Origin: Dyadobacter luticola
Lineage (GTDB): Bacteria; Bacteroidota; Bacteroidia; Cytophagales; Spirosomataceae
Reading direction: 5' to 3'
DNA: 64,000 nucleotides
Assembly (NCBI RefSeq): GCF_005860805.1
Contig: NZ_VCEJ01000005.1
Location: 372,001-436,000 of the forward strand
Shown here: positions 34,902 to 43,601 of the stretch, one piece after another
Position numbering within the stretch: the first letter of the stretch is position 1
Layout: every line of letters begins with the position of its first letter
The notes under the pieces: model-generated
The model's database searches: none
Told to the model about the DNA's origin: nothing
What the model saw: the letters and a program-made list of their open reading frames with translations, nothing else
Translations under genes and position numbers: made by a program

Positions 34902-34908
34902 TCCGCCT

Positions 34909-34948
34909 GTCCAACTTTGTCCAGTTTTGTCCGATTTTGTCCAATTAT
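34909..34948 (+). repeat. Four 10-bp direct repeats (GTCC box)
   Basis: GTCC recurs at 34909, 34919, 34929 and 34939, exactly one DNA turn apart, each followed by a T-rich half (AACTTT, AGTTTT, GATTTT, AATTAT). They start 8 bases after the stop of the HTH gene and end 84 bases before the next one. The helical phasing favours binding of a protein array on one face of the DNA. Confidence 0.6.
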
Positions 34949-35031
34949 TGCTATTGGATGGAAGATGTATTTGGGGGAATTTTGCATTGCTGCAGCAGGA
35001 AATTTTCAGTCAAACCAAAATTTAAATGACT

Positions 35032-35328
35032 ATGAAGAGTTTGAAAACTTTTGCTTGCTTTTCGATTATAACGCTGTCTTTGACGGTATCTGTGTTTGGA
35101 CTCAAGCCCTGTAAAAACTTCGATACTGTTACAAGCTCATTTGGTGGAGTCTGTGCCGAAGCAACTACTGAATGGATGTCGAGTTCAAATAACTGTTGTG
35201 CGCCTTCAAGTGGCTCAGCGATGGTTACACAAATTTATTTCGACTCAGGTGGAAAAATAATATTCACCGAAATTTCCTACATACCGATCGGACAAGCCCA
35301 GAGTGAGATGGGATGCGGAGCGGTTTAG
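35032..35328 (+). CDS. Small exported cysteine-rich hypothetical protein
   Basis: About 98 residues from the ATG at 35032; an ATG two codons upstream (35026) is equally possible. A Sec signal peptide (KTFACFSIITLSLTVSVFG) is followed by a short mature part with five cysteines (KPCKN, GVCAE, NNCCA, MGCGA) and many Ser and Thr. In an oxidising periplasm these could form disulfides. I recognise no family. It lies between the HTH gene with its repeats and an orphan lipoprotein gene, in sequence that looks AT-rich compared with the housekeeping genes around it. It may be an accessory gene. Confidence 0.6.
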   Translation: MKSLKTFACFSIITLSLTVSVFGLKPCKNFDTVTSSFGGVCAEATTEWMSSSNNCCAPSSGSAMVTQIYFDSGGKIIFTEISYIPIGQAQSEMGCGAV

Positions 35329-35367
35329 CCAGATATATCAATTTTACCACACTTAACTTTTTTCAAA

Positions 35368-36186
35368 ATGAAAATGAAAAACGCATTCTTAGCTGTGCTT
35401 TCGGCCTTGCTTTGCATTGCTTGTAATCCTGGCAGTGACGACCAGCCAGAAAGAAAGGACGGATTAATACCTATTACAAAAGCCTCGGAAACAAATCTTT
35501 TTCCAACATTGCCAGGTTACGAGAGTAGGAAGGAAATGGAGGCGATCCGGAAGAACGGAGATCTTACATTATTATTCCGATCAGAAAACGAGCTTTATCA
35601 AAAAGTGCAGGAAATTTTTGATTTCACAATCCATCCTAAGAATGAGGGAATTGAAATAGAACGAAAGAAGGCGCAAGCTGGCTACCGGAAATTCATCGAA
35701 ACTTATAAGGATGAGAGAATAATGTTAAGTCAGTTTAGAAATCAGTACGCGAAAAGGCTTTTACTAGACTATAAAATCATGAACTCGGATAGGTATCAGG
35801 ACCTGCAATTTTATACCAATGAGCTAATTGAGTCGCATCTGGGCAATTATGATCTTATCTTGAAATGTCTCTCAAAGTTGGAGGGAAATATTGACAAAGA
35901 GCAATTTGCGAAGCTAGTACAAGACACACATTTACAGATGAATGAAAGTGTCGAAAATGAAAAGTTGCTTAAAGTAGCGATCGCGGATATGATAAGGCAG
36001 AAAGAGGCCGAAGCGAGAGAGGAACAAAAATTAATCGAAAATGGTGGGACTGGAAATAAACCCAGAAAGAAATTAATGTTATCGTTGCTTAAACACAATC
36101 AGCAGAACGATAGATCAAAGCTTCTGGAAGGTTATCTGACGGTGATTAAAAAATTTGAAGATTCTTTGTCGGTTTCCAAAGTGTAA
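35368..36186 (+). CDS. Hypothetical lipoprotein
   Basis: A 272-residue lipoprotein. The signal peptide MKMKNAFLAVLSALLCIAC ends in the lipobox LCIAC, with the acylated Cys at residue 19. The mature protein is strongly helical and charged, rich in Lys, Glu and Gln, with segments such as KAQAGYRKFIETYKDERIML and EAREEQKLIEN, suggesting a helical bundle. No enzyme motif is visible. The gene follows the small cysteine-rich protein by 39 bases, so the two could be co-transcribed, and it ends at its own terminator. Function unknown. Confidence 0.7.
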   Translation: MKMKNAFLAVLSALLCIACNPGSDDQPERKDGLIPITKASETNLFPTLPGYESRKEMEAIRKNGDLTLLFRSENELYQKVQEIFDFTIHPKNEGIEIERKKAQAGYRKFIETYKDERIMLSQFRNQYAKRLLLDYKIMNSDRYQDLQFYTNELIESHLGNYDLILKCLSKLEGNIDKEQFAKLVQDTHLQMNESVENEKLLKVAIADMIRQKEAEAREEQKLIENGGTGNKPRKKLMLSLLKHNQQNDRSKLLEGYLTVIKKFEDSLSVSKV

Positions 36187-36213
36187 TCAAAAAGAACAAG
36201 CGAAGCATTTTCC

Positions 36214-36244
36214 GATCCCTTTCATTTCTGGAAGGGATCTTTTT
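36214..36244 (+). terminator. Terminator of the hypothetical lipoprotein gene
   Basis: GATCCCTT (36214-36221) pairs with AAGGGATC (36232-36239), followed by five T. Confidence 0.82.
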
Positions 36245-36298
36245 GTGTACTGACTTTTCAATCACGAACTTTGGTACCGACATTTTGTTCTAAATCTT

Positions 36299-37303
36299 AT
36301 GAAGATTCTTATAACCGGTGCCACTGGCCTGGTCGGCAGTGCAGTTGCGAGGCGGTTTTTGTCTGATCAGCATGAAGTATTTGCGCTGGTGCGTCCGGAT
36401 TCGGATCGTAGCCTGCTGGCGGATGTTGCGTCGAAGATTGCTTGGGTTGAGGGGGATATTCTCGATATATGTTCACTGGAAACTGCGATTCAAAATGTTG
36501 ATTTTGTGGTACATACCGCCGCGGTAGTGTCTTTTATTCCAAAAGACCGCAAGCAGATGTTTAAGGTCAATGTGGAGGGTACCGCCAATGTGGTGAATGT
36601 TTGCCTGAAATATCCGGGCAAAAAGCTTTGTCACGTCAGCAGCATTGCAGCATTAGGCCGGCCCGATCCTCGGAAGCTGGTAGCTGGCGAAATTACGATC
36701 CTGGACGAAGACCAGCGCTGGGAAGATTCCCCGGAAAATTCGGAGTATGCAAAAACGAAACACCTGGCAGAACTAGAAGTGTGGCGCGGGACCTCGGAAG
36801 GACTTAATGCCGTGATCGTCAATCCGACATTGATTTTGGGTGAAGGCGACTGGGAAAAAAGCAGTACGCAGATTTTTAAATATGTGTACCGGGAAAAACC
36901 ATTTTACACGGAAGGTATTGCCAATTATGTGGATGTCAGGGATGTAGCGGAGGTTGTATATCGTTTGTTGGGCTCTGATATTTCCGGGGAGCGATTTCTC
37001 CTGAATGCGGGAAGTATTTCTTATCAGAATTTGTTTAACCTGATAGCGACGGCCATGCACAAGAAAAAACCCTGGTTGAAGGTAAGTCCAGGACTTGCGG
37101 ACGTTATCTGGCGTATCGAGGCGGTGAGGACATTTTTAGCCGGAACAAAACCTTTGATTACCAAAGAAACAGCCCAGTCCGCAGCCAGAAAAATCAGCTA
37201 TCGTAATGATAAAATCAAAAAATTTCTTGATTTTGACTTCCAGCCGATTGAAAAAACGGTGGCCCGCGTCAGCGAAAGTTTGGTAAGTAAGAGTTTGAAA
37301 TAA
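36299..37303 (+). CDS. NAD-dependent epimerase/dehydratase (extended SDR)
   Basis: A 334-residue extended short-chain dehydrogenase. The Rossmann motif TGATGLVGSAVARRF starts near residue 6, and the catalytic Tyr-x-x-x-Lys is in SEYAKTKHLAELE near residue 150. The C-terminal half (FLLNAGSISYQNLFNLIA) binds the substrate. The family includes dihydroflavonol reductase-like and sugar nucleotide enzymes; no substrate can be assigned. It precedes a TPR gene on the same strand after 72 bases. Length is normal for the group. Confidence 0.88.
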   Translation: MKILITGATGLVGSAVARRFLSDQHEVFALVRPDSDRSLLADVASKIAWVEGDILDICSLETAIQNVDFVVHTAAVVSFIPKDRKQMFKVNVEGTANVVNVCLKYPGKKLCHVSSIAALGRPDPRKLVAGEITILDEDQRWEDSPENSEYAKTKHLAELEVWRGTSEGLNAVIVNPTLILGEGDWEKSSTQIFKYVYREKPFYTEGIANYVDVRDVAEVVYRLLGSDISGERFLLNAGSISYQNLFNLIATAMHKKKPWLKVSPGLADVIWRIEAVRTFLAGTKPLITKETAQSAARKISYRNDKIKKFLDFDFQPIEKTVARVSESLVSKSLK

Positions 37304-37375
37304 GAGAAATATTTTTATAACTTTCTTTCATTATCAAGTGGTGTGCTGGCCGTCAATTCTAACCTAGCAGTTTGT

Positions 37376-38782
37376 ATGATGGAGAAAAATTTTGGGGAAA
37401 GAAAGGATTATATGAAAGAGACATTGCTCAGGTTTGAAAGAATGTTAAAAACCAGCGAGCCGGTCTTTTTTGATTTAGATACCTACGAAAAAGTAACGGT
37501 TCACTACATAGAAAAGGGAGATTGGGAAAAAGCCTTCAAGGCGTGTGAGTTGGGACTGTCGGACTACCCTTATTCACTTGATCTTCTGCTAAATATGGTT
37601 CAGCTCCACTCCAACCGGGGCGAACATGAACAGGCTCAGGAAATTCTGGAAAGGGCCTCTCTTTTCCATCCGGGCGACATTGAAATTTCGTTTATGCAGG
37701 TGGGTATTTCCAACATGATGGGCGAGTATGAAGAGGCGATCGAGCTGCTGGAAAATCTGCTTACGCGGGTGGAGGATAAAGATGAAATTTACTTCCAGAT
37801 CGGGCAGACGTACCAGAATTGGGGCAAGTATGAGGATGCGATCAAATTCTACAAAAAATCGCTGCGCAATAACCTGAATAACGAAAGTGCATTGTACGAG
37901 TTGGCACATTGCCTCGACCTGGTCGGGCAGCTGGAAAGCCACCTCGATTACTATAATGAGCTGGTCGACCGCGACCCGTTTTCACATCATGCCTGGTACA
38001 ATCTCGGCATTGCATTCAGCAAGCTGGAACGGCATGAAGATGCTGTGAATGCTTATGAGTATGCGACGCTGGTTAAAGATGATTTTGCATCGGCTTTTTT
38101 CCAGTTGGGTAATGCCTACATGAACCTGGAACAATATGAACAGGCCAAAGATCAATATCTGCGGGCGATCGAGTTGGAAGGCGAGCAGCCCGAAACTTGC
38201 TGCTGCCTGGGTACTTGTTTTGAAAAACTGGGCGAGTACGAAACGGCGATCAAATATTACCGCCAAACCGTGAAACTGGATAACCAGTGGGACGATGGCT
38301 GGTATGGTATGGGAATCTGTTTCAGTGAGTTGGGGCGCTGGTATGAGGCGGTTGGTTTTCTCAGAAAAGCGATCCAGATCACCGAATTAAATCCTGATTA
38401 CTGGCTGGCTTTGGCCGAAACAGAATTCAAAGTCGGCAATGTTATTTCAGCATTTGAAGCTTTTGAAAAAGCAGCGGAAATAGAGCCTTCGAATCCGGAT
38501 ATCTGGCTGAAGTGGTCGCATGTTTTATTTGAACAAGGAAATTACGCGAGGGCATGTGATCTTTTGCAGGCTGCGATAGATGAAATGCCGGAAGAAGCGG
38601 ACTTATATTACAGAATGGCGGTATACCAAATCCACGGCGGCGATTACCGCGAGGCGCTGATTAATCTTGAAGTTGCGCTGACATTGGATTATGATGCCCA
38701 TGTTCAGCTCTTTGATTTCTTTCCGGATCTGGAAAAACAAAAAGCACTTTTTCGGATCATTGAGCAGTACCGCGAAAAGTAA
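37376..38782 (+). CDS. Tetratricopeptide repeat protein
   Basis: A soluble protein of about 468 residues from the ATG at 37376 (a GTG at 37343 would add eleven). No signal peptide. At least ten TPR units follow one another from residue about 40 to 450, for example DEIYFQIGQTYQNWGKYEDA and FASAFFQLGNAYMNLEQYEQ, each with the typical W/Y-LG-Y-A-P pattern. Such proteins scaffold complexes and give no enzymatic clue. Similar TPR proteins are conserved in Cytophagales genomes. It ends one base before the convergent GT4 gene, without a visible terminator. Confidence 0.9.
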   Translation: MMEKNFGERKDYMKETLLRFERMLKTSEPVFFDLDTYEKVTVHYIEKGDWEKAFKACELGLSDYPYSLDLLLNMVQLHSNRGEHEQAQEILERASLFHPGDIEISFMQVGISNMMGEYEEAIELLENLLTRVEDKDEIYFQIGQTYQNWGKYEDAIKFYKKSLRNNLNNESALYELAHCLDLVGQLESHLDYYNELVDRDPFSHHAWYNLGIAFSKLERHEDAVNAYEYATLVKDDFASAFFQLGNAYMNLEQYEQAKDQYLRAIELEGEQPETCCCLGTCFEKLGEYETAIKYYRQTVKLDNQWDDGWYGMGICFSELGRWYEAVGFLRKAIQITELNPDYWLALAETEFKVGNVISAFEAFEKAAEIEPSNPDIWLKWSHVLFEQGNYARACDLLQAAIDEMPEEADLYYRMAVYQIHGGDYREALINLEVALTLDYDAHVQLFDFFPDLEKQKALFRIIEQYREK

Positions 38783-39907
38783 CTAGCTGATTTGTTGATA
38801 TAAATTCACTAGCTGCCGGGCAATGTTACTTCCTGCAAATTGCTGAATGTGAACTTGTCCTGCATCCACCAGAGATTTTCTCAAACTGACATCAGTAACC
38901 AATTTTTGTAATTGGCTGCTGATGTCTTCTGTTTTAAAAGGATCAGCATAGAGCCCGCCGGGGCCACCTGCTTCTTCCAGGCAAGAACCTTTTGCGGATA
39001 AAACCGGCGTACCGCTATGCAATGCTTCAAGGATTGGAATGCCAAAACCCTCATAAATAGAGATGTAGGCAGCAATTTCAGCGGATTGATACAATGCTGG
39101 CAAATGCGCAGTTGGAACATTTTCCAGAATCAAAACCTGATTTTCCAGCTTGTATTTTTGAATGCTATTCCTGATTTTTTGAATGTATGGTGTCGTTTTT
39201 CCAACTAAAATCAGTTTAAAATCATGCGACTTCAAACCAGCAAATGCTTCCACGAGTCGGTGCTGATTTTTACGCTCTTCCAATGTTCCTACACTCAGAA
39301 TGTAAGGCGTATTGATTTGATAATGATCCAGGATTTTTTGCCTTTCTGAAATGTCGATCTGCTGTTTAAAAACAGGGCTGCAATCCTGGTAAATAACTTT
39401 TATCTTATCATTTTCAATCTGATACAACTCAATTAAATCACGTTTCGTCTGCTCGCTAACGGCGATAACTGTGTCAGAATGTTGGCAGGCGGATTTGAAT
39501 TTGTGCCTGTAAATAAGCCGGTCGATGGGTTTGTAATGTTGCGGAAGTCTTTCAAAAATTAAATCATGAATGGTTACTACGGATTTAATGTTAGCGCGGC
39601 CCAAACCTTGCGGAAGTTCGTTGCTCAATCCGTGAAAGACGTCAATTTTTTCGCTTTTTAACTGGCTCGTAATGGAAGCGTAGCGCCAGTAGGCGGAGAG
39701 TTTTTTATCCAAAAAGTTTTCCGGGAACCGTATCGCATTTTTTGGAAAATCCGGGAAAAGATTCTGGTTGTTCTTGGGTGTAAAGGCCAGATAATCATGC
39801 TTTTTCTCGAAGGTATTCAGCGCATTCAGAATAAATCGGCTATAATTTCCGAGACCGGTTTTATTGGCGAAAGCCCGCTTGGCATCAAATCCAATACGCA
39901 TAGGCAT
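38783..39907 (-). CDS. Glycosyltransferase family 4 protein
   Basis: About 375 residues, preferring the ATG at 39907, or 39901 with MRIGFDAKRAF; an ATG at 39952 would add a leader of fifteen residues. GT-B fold: the N-terminal domain opens with RIGFDAKRAFANKTGLGNYS, and the C-terminal nucleotide-binding half contains ILSVGTLEERKNQHRLVEAF and the E-x7-E motif YEGFGIPILEALHSGTPVL near residue 290. GT4 enzymes transfer a sugar from a nucleotide donor with retention, usually in polysaccharide or lipid glycosylation. No other glycan genes are adjacent, so the acceptor is unknown. Confidence 0.9.
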   Translation of the reverse strand: MPMRIGFDAKRAFANKTGLGNYSRFILNALNTFEKKHDYLAFTPKNNQNLFPDFPKNAIRFPENFLDKKLSAYWRYASITSQLKSEKIDVFHGLSNELPQGLGRANIKSVVTIHDLIFERLPQHYKPIDRLIYRHKFKSACQHSDTVIAVSEQTKRDLIELYQIENDKIKVIYQDCSPVFKQQIDISERQKILDHYQINTPYILSVGTLEERKNQHRLVEAFAGLKSHDFKLILVGKTTPYIQKIRNSIQKYKLENQVLILENVPTAHLPALYQSAEIAAYISIYEGFGIPILEALHSGTPVLSAKGSCLEEAGGPGGLYADPFKTEDISSQLQKLVTDVSLRKSLVDAGQVHIQQFAGSNIARQLVNLYQQIS

Positions 39908-39934
39908 TGTGCAAGGTTTACGAGCAAAAGTCCG

Positions 39935-39942
39935 TATTTTTG
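39935..39942 (+). promoter_or_regulatory. -7 element of the M16 peptidase gene
   Basis: TATTTTTG fits TAnnTTTG and lies 46 bases before the ATG at 39989, in the divergent gap to the GT4 gene. A TTG occurs 25 nt upstream, longer than ideal. Confidence 0.4.
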
Positions 39943-39988
39943 TGGATACCACCGAAAATTATTGGCCGGTATTTTGTGTTAATCAGGA

Positions 39989-41281
39989 ATGAAGAGAAAC
40001 AACATTCGTAAGCGGGGAAACCCGAAATCCACCTCAATTTCAAATACAGAAGATTATCAGATACATACGCTGGCCAATGGTATCCGAATTGCCCACAAGC
40101 AGGTACCGTACACCCAGATTTCACATTGCGGCATTATGCTCGATATCGGCAGCCGCGATGAACTGCCGCATCAGCAGGGTTTAGCGCATTTTTGGGAGCA
40201 CATGGCCTTCAAAGGCACCGAAAAGCGGAGTTCTTACCATATCATCAACCGCCTCGAAAATGTGGGTGGCGAGCTGAATGCTTATACCACGAAGGAAAAA
40301 ATCTGTTTCCACGCGTCGGTTTTGGATGATCATTTTGAAAAGGCGATGGACTTGCTCGCCGACATTACATTTCACTCGGTTTTTCCTGACAAACAGATTG
40401 AGCGTGAGCGAAATGTGATTCTAGAAGAAATGTCAATGTACGTCGATTCGCCGGAAGATGCGATCCAGGATGATTTTGATCAGCTCGTTTTTCCTGATCA
40501 TGCACTGGGCAACAACATTCTGGGAACCGCAGAAACGGTCAATTCTTTTGGCCGCGAACATTTATTTGAATTTATCAACGAAAACATTGATACCGAGCGG
40601 ATTGTCGTTTCGTCGGTCGGTCGTCTACCATTTTCCAAGATCATTAAAGTTGCTGAAAAATACCTGGGCGATATCCCGGCAAAATCAACTTCCCGCAAGC
40701 GAATAGCCCCTTTGACCTATATTCCAGTAAATCAACAGAAGGAACGCTCGATCCAGCAGGCGCAATGTGCGATGGGTCAGCCAGCCTATTCCTTGCTCGA
40801 CGATCGCCGGTTGCCGTTTTTTATGCTCGTAAATCTTTTGGGCGGGCCGGGCATGAATTCGAAGTTTAATTTATCGCTGAGAGAAAAATATGGCTTTGTG
40901 TATTCTATTGAAGGAAATTACACGCCTTACCTGGATATCGGTTTCATGGGAATTTTCTTTGGAACCGAACAAAAGCAGCTGAATAAAAGCATTGCATTGA
41001 TCCATAAAGAGCTGCGGAAAGTGCGCGAAGTGCCGCTTTCAAACTTGCAACTGCACCAAACCAAAGTGCAGCTAATGGGCCAGCTGGCGATGTCGGAGGA
41101 GAGCAATATGAGTTTTATGCTCATGATGGCGAAAAGTTTACTGGATACCGGCAGGGTGGATTCCCTTCCTGAGATTTTTAGTGAAATAGAGCAGATCACC
41201 TCCGGACAGTTGCAAGAAATCGCGCAGGAGCTCTTTAATGAACAGAATTTTAGTTATCTCACATTTTTACCAGAAGATTAA
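39989..41281 (+). CDS. M16 family zinc peptidase (processing peptidase-like)
   Basis: A 430-residue M16B-type peptidase without signal peptide. The inverted zinc motif HFWEH is at residues 67-71, with the third ligand probably in ERNVILEEMSMYVDSP near 133-148. Because the active-site His-x-x-Glu-His is intact, this is a catalytic subunit and not an inactive partner. M16B enzymes process peptides and act as two-domain dimers. A second M16 gene lies 930 bases away on the other strand (42214-43470), also with an intact motif. The ATG at 39989 has no better alternative. It ends 5 bases before the lipoprotein gene. Confidence 0.92.
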   Translation: MKRNNIRKRGNPKSTSISNTEDYQIHTLANGIRIAHKQVPYTQISHCGIMLDIGSRDELPHQQGLAHFWEHMAFKGTEKRSSYHIINRLENVGGELNAYTTKEKICFHASVLDDHFEKAMDLLADITFHSVFPDKQIERERNVILEEMSMYVDSPEDAIQDDFDQLVFPDHALGNNILGTAETVNSFGREHLFEFINENIDTERIVVSSVGRLPFSKIIKVAEKYLGDIPAKSTSRKRIAPLTYIPVNQQKERSIQQAQCAMGQPAYSLLDDRRLPFFMLVNLLGGPGMNSKFNLSLREKYGFVYSIEGNYTPYLDIGFMGIFFGTEQKQLNKSIALIHKELRKVREVPLSNLQLHQTKVQLMGQLAMSEESNMSFMLMMAKSLLDTGRVDSLPEIFSEIEQITSGQLQEIAQELFNEQNFSYLTFLPED

Positions 41282-41286
41282 ACCCG

Positions 41287-42207
41287 ATGAAACATTCGTT
41301 GCTGCTCATTTTACTAAGCCTGATTATCATTTCCTGCAACAGGCCGAATCAGAAAGAGCAAGTCAACGAATTTCCCAAAGAACTCGTCAGTTTTAAACCT
41401 TATAAAGCCAATCCCATTTTCGCAGGAACCGGCGATTCTACGGTTTGGGATGAGAAAATCAGGGAGCGGGGCTACATTCTCCGGGAAGACAGCACGTATT
41501 ATTTGTGGTACACCGGGTATACAGAGAAAACCGGCGACAGCATTAAATACCTCGGTCTGGCCACTTCAAAAGACGGTTTTAGCTGGAAAAGATATTCGGA
41601 AAAGCCGATCCATACCTCGCTCTGGATCGAAGATATATCGGTGATCAAAAACGACAGCACTTACTATATGTTCGCTGAAAGCCGGGGCGATACCTCACAT
41701 TTGCTGACCTCTACGGACAAAATCAACTGGAAAGATCAGGGGCCGCTGGATATCAGACTGACAACCGGCTACCCCATCGAAAAAGGTGCTTTCGGTACGC
41801 CAGCAATCTGGAAAGAGAATGGCACCTGGTACCTGTTTTACGAAAGGGGCGATTTGGGTGTGTGGCTCGCAACTTCCCAAACATTGAAACAGTGGACAAA
41901 TGTGCAGGACGAGCCGGTTTTGAAAATGGGTCCGGAAAAATATGACCAGTTTGCCGTCGCAATGAACCAGATTATCAAGTACAATGGTCTGTACTACGGT
42001 TATTATCACGCGTCCGCATTCAAAGATTGGCACGAGTGGTCGACCAATATTGCGGTTTCCAAGGATTTGATCCACTGGAAAAAATACGAGAAAAACCCGA
42101 TTTTAGGGAATGATAAGTCGAGCGGTATTTCTGTCAATGACGGCTCGCAGCTTCGGTTTTACACCATGCATCCGGAAGTAAATGTTTATCTCCTGGGCGC
42201 TAAATAA
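41287..42207 (+). CDS. Beta-propeller glycosidase-like lipoprotein (GH43/GH32-like)
   Basis: A 306-residue lipoprotein, lipobox IISC near residue 17. The mature part has the repeated pattern of a five-bladed beta-propeller, such as RGYILREDSTYYLWYTGY, YLGLATSKDGFSWKRY, STYYMFAESRGDTSHLLTS and TWYLFYERGDLGVWLATS. These YLFY-like strands with S/T-D-G-I-x-W turns are typical of GH43/GH32/GH130-type hydrolases. The putative acidic residues are Asp and Glu near the start of blades one and three, but a catalytic triad cannot be fixed by eye. It follows the M16 gene by 5 bases and converges with a second M16 gene. Substrate unknown. Confidence 0.75.
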   Translation: MKHSLLLILLSLIIISCNRPNQKEQVNEFPKELVSFKPYKANPIFAGTGDSTVWDEKIRERGYILREDSTYYLWYTGYTEKTGDSIKYLGLATSKDGFSWKRYSEKPIHTSLWIEDISVIKNDSTYYMFAESRGDTSHLLTSTDKINWKDQGPLDIRLTTGYPIEKGAFGTPAIWKENGTWYLFYERGDLGVWLATSQTLKQWTNVQDEPVLKMGPEKYDQFAVAMNQIIKYNGLYYGYYHASAFKDWHEWSTNIAVSKDLIHWKKYEKNPILGNDKSSGISVNDGSQLRFYTMHPEVNVYLLGAK

Positions 42208-42213
42208 GGTTTT

Positions 42214-43470
42214 TTAAACCAATGCTGCCGCTTTGTTCTCTGCGCGGTAATATAAGGTAGATCCATTTTCTGGACGCAGGATTTCCTTCGCAGCATTGTG
42301 AATGTCCTGATTAGTAATGCCCCTGATAATTTCCGCATCGCTATTTGCCCAATCCACATTACCGGCATTGGCTGCAAATGCCAGGTTCATAGCCCGGTTT
42401 AAAAGTTCCACTTCCGAAAATGCCAGCGAGGCTTCCGACTGGTTTTTAACTTTGTCCACCTCTTCATCCGAAGCGCCGGTTTCCATGATTTCCTGCAAAA
42501 TTTCCTTCACCGCTTCGTCTGCCTCTTCCAGTTTTACACCCGGGTTCAAATTTCCTTTGATCATCAGCAAACCGGGATCCAGCGAAGAAGTAATGCTCGC
42601 GCTGATACCGTTGAAAAGCGCTCGTTCTTTCAAAAGTCGCTGGTAAAGTCTCGAAGATTTTCCTCTTCCCAAAACATCGCTCAGCAAATCACCTGCATAA
42701 AAACCATCTTCATATCGGCCCGGCATGTGAAAAACTTTGATCAAAGAATCCAGCGGCACGGAGGCGGAAGTTTCAATGTGCCTGGCTTCGGTTTGCCGCA
42801 ACTCTTTCGGGACATTTCTGACATAAGCCGGACCCGACGGAATCCCGCCAAACCATTTTTCGGCCAGTTCCTGCACTTTTTCAAATGTGACCGCGCCAGC
42901 TACCACCATTACAGCATTATTGGGGCGGTAAAAACGGAAGAAAAAATCCTGTACATCGTTCATCGTAGCGCGTTCAATGTGCTCGATGTCTTTTCCGATC
43001 GTAGCCCAGCGGTAGGGGTGGGATTTATAAGCAAGAGGCCGCAATTTGAGCCACATATCGCCGTAAGGCTGATTTAAATAACGTTGTTTGAATTCTTCAA
43101 TCACCACTTTTCGCTGCACTTCCAGCACATTCGGGTCGAAAGATAGGCTCAGCATCCGATCGGATTCCAGCCAGAAAGCGGTCTCCACGTTGTCGGCAGG
43201 CAGGGTAATGTAGTAATTCGTAATGTCGGGCGAAGTGAATGCATTATTCTCGCCACCCACGTTCTGGACGGGAATGTCGTAGCTCGGGATATTTTTGGAA
43301 CCGCCAAACATCAGATGCTCAAACAGGTGGGCAAAGCCGGTACGTTCTTCGTCCTCATCCCGCGAGCCAACATTGTACAGAATGTTGACAGCCGCCATCG
43401 GTGTCGAAAAATCCTCGTGAACAAATACCTTCAGGCCGTTAGCCAACATAAACTGCTTGTATCGAATCAT
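42214..43470 (-). CDS. M16 family zinc peptidase
   Basis: A 418-residue M16B peptidase, no signal peptide. The zinc-binding HLFEH is at residues 48-52, followed by the GG-S/T-K pattern (MFGGSKNIPSYD). The third ligand Glu is likely in KVVIEEFKQRYLNQPYG near 120-136. The central PNNAVMVVAGAV near 170 and the C-terminal RLYQRLLKERALFNGISASI match the family. It is distinct from the M16 gene at 39989 and only distantly similar by eye. It may form homodimers. Convergent with the beta-propeller lipoprotein gene (6-base gap). Confidence 0.92.
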   Translation of the reverse strand: MIRYKQFMLANGLKVFVHEDFSTPMAAVNILYNVGSRDEDEERTGFAHLFEHLMFGGSKNIPSYDIPVQNVGGENNAFTSPDITNYYITLPADNVETAFWLESDRMLSLSFDPNVLEVQRKVVIEEFKQRYLNQPYGDMWLKLRPLAYKSHPYRWATIGKDIEHIERATMNDVQDFFFRFYRPNNAVMVVAGAVTFEKVQELAEKWFGGIPSGPAYVRNVPKELRQTEARHIETSASVPLDSLIKVFHMPGRYEDGFYAGDLLSDVLGRGKSSRLYQRLLKERALFNGISASITSSLDPGLLMIKGNLNPGVKLEEADEAVKEILQEIMETGASDEEVDKVKNQSEASLAFSEVELLNRAMNLAFAANAGNVDWANSDAEIIRGITNQDIHNAAKEILRPENGSTLYYRAENKAAALV

Positions 43471-43601
43471 ATCTATCGTAAATCGTTATTTGGGCCAAAA
43501 TAAAACCCCGCGCAGAAACCAAAAACTGAAAATGCCGTTATAAACAAAGCTACTGTTCAGTTGGGATACCACCAAACCATTTTGAGTTAATAGTCTTGGC
43601 C

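Noticed and set aside
42207-42220. GGTTTTTTAAACC between the lipoprotein and M16 genes as a terminator
   Set aside because: The stem is only five bases and the loop is T-rich; too weak to call.
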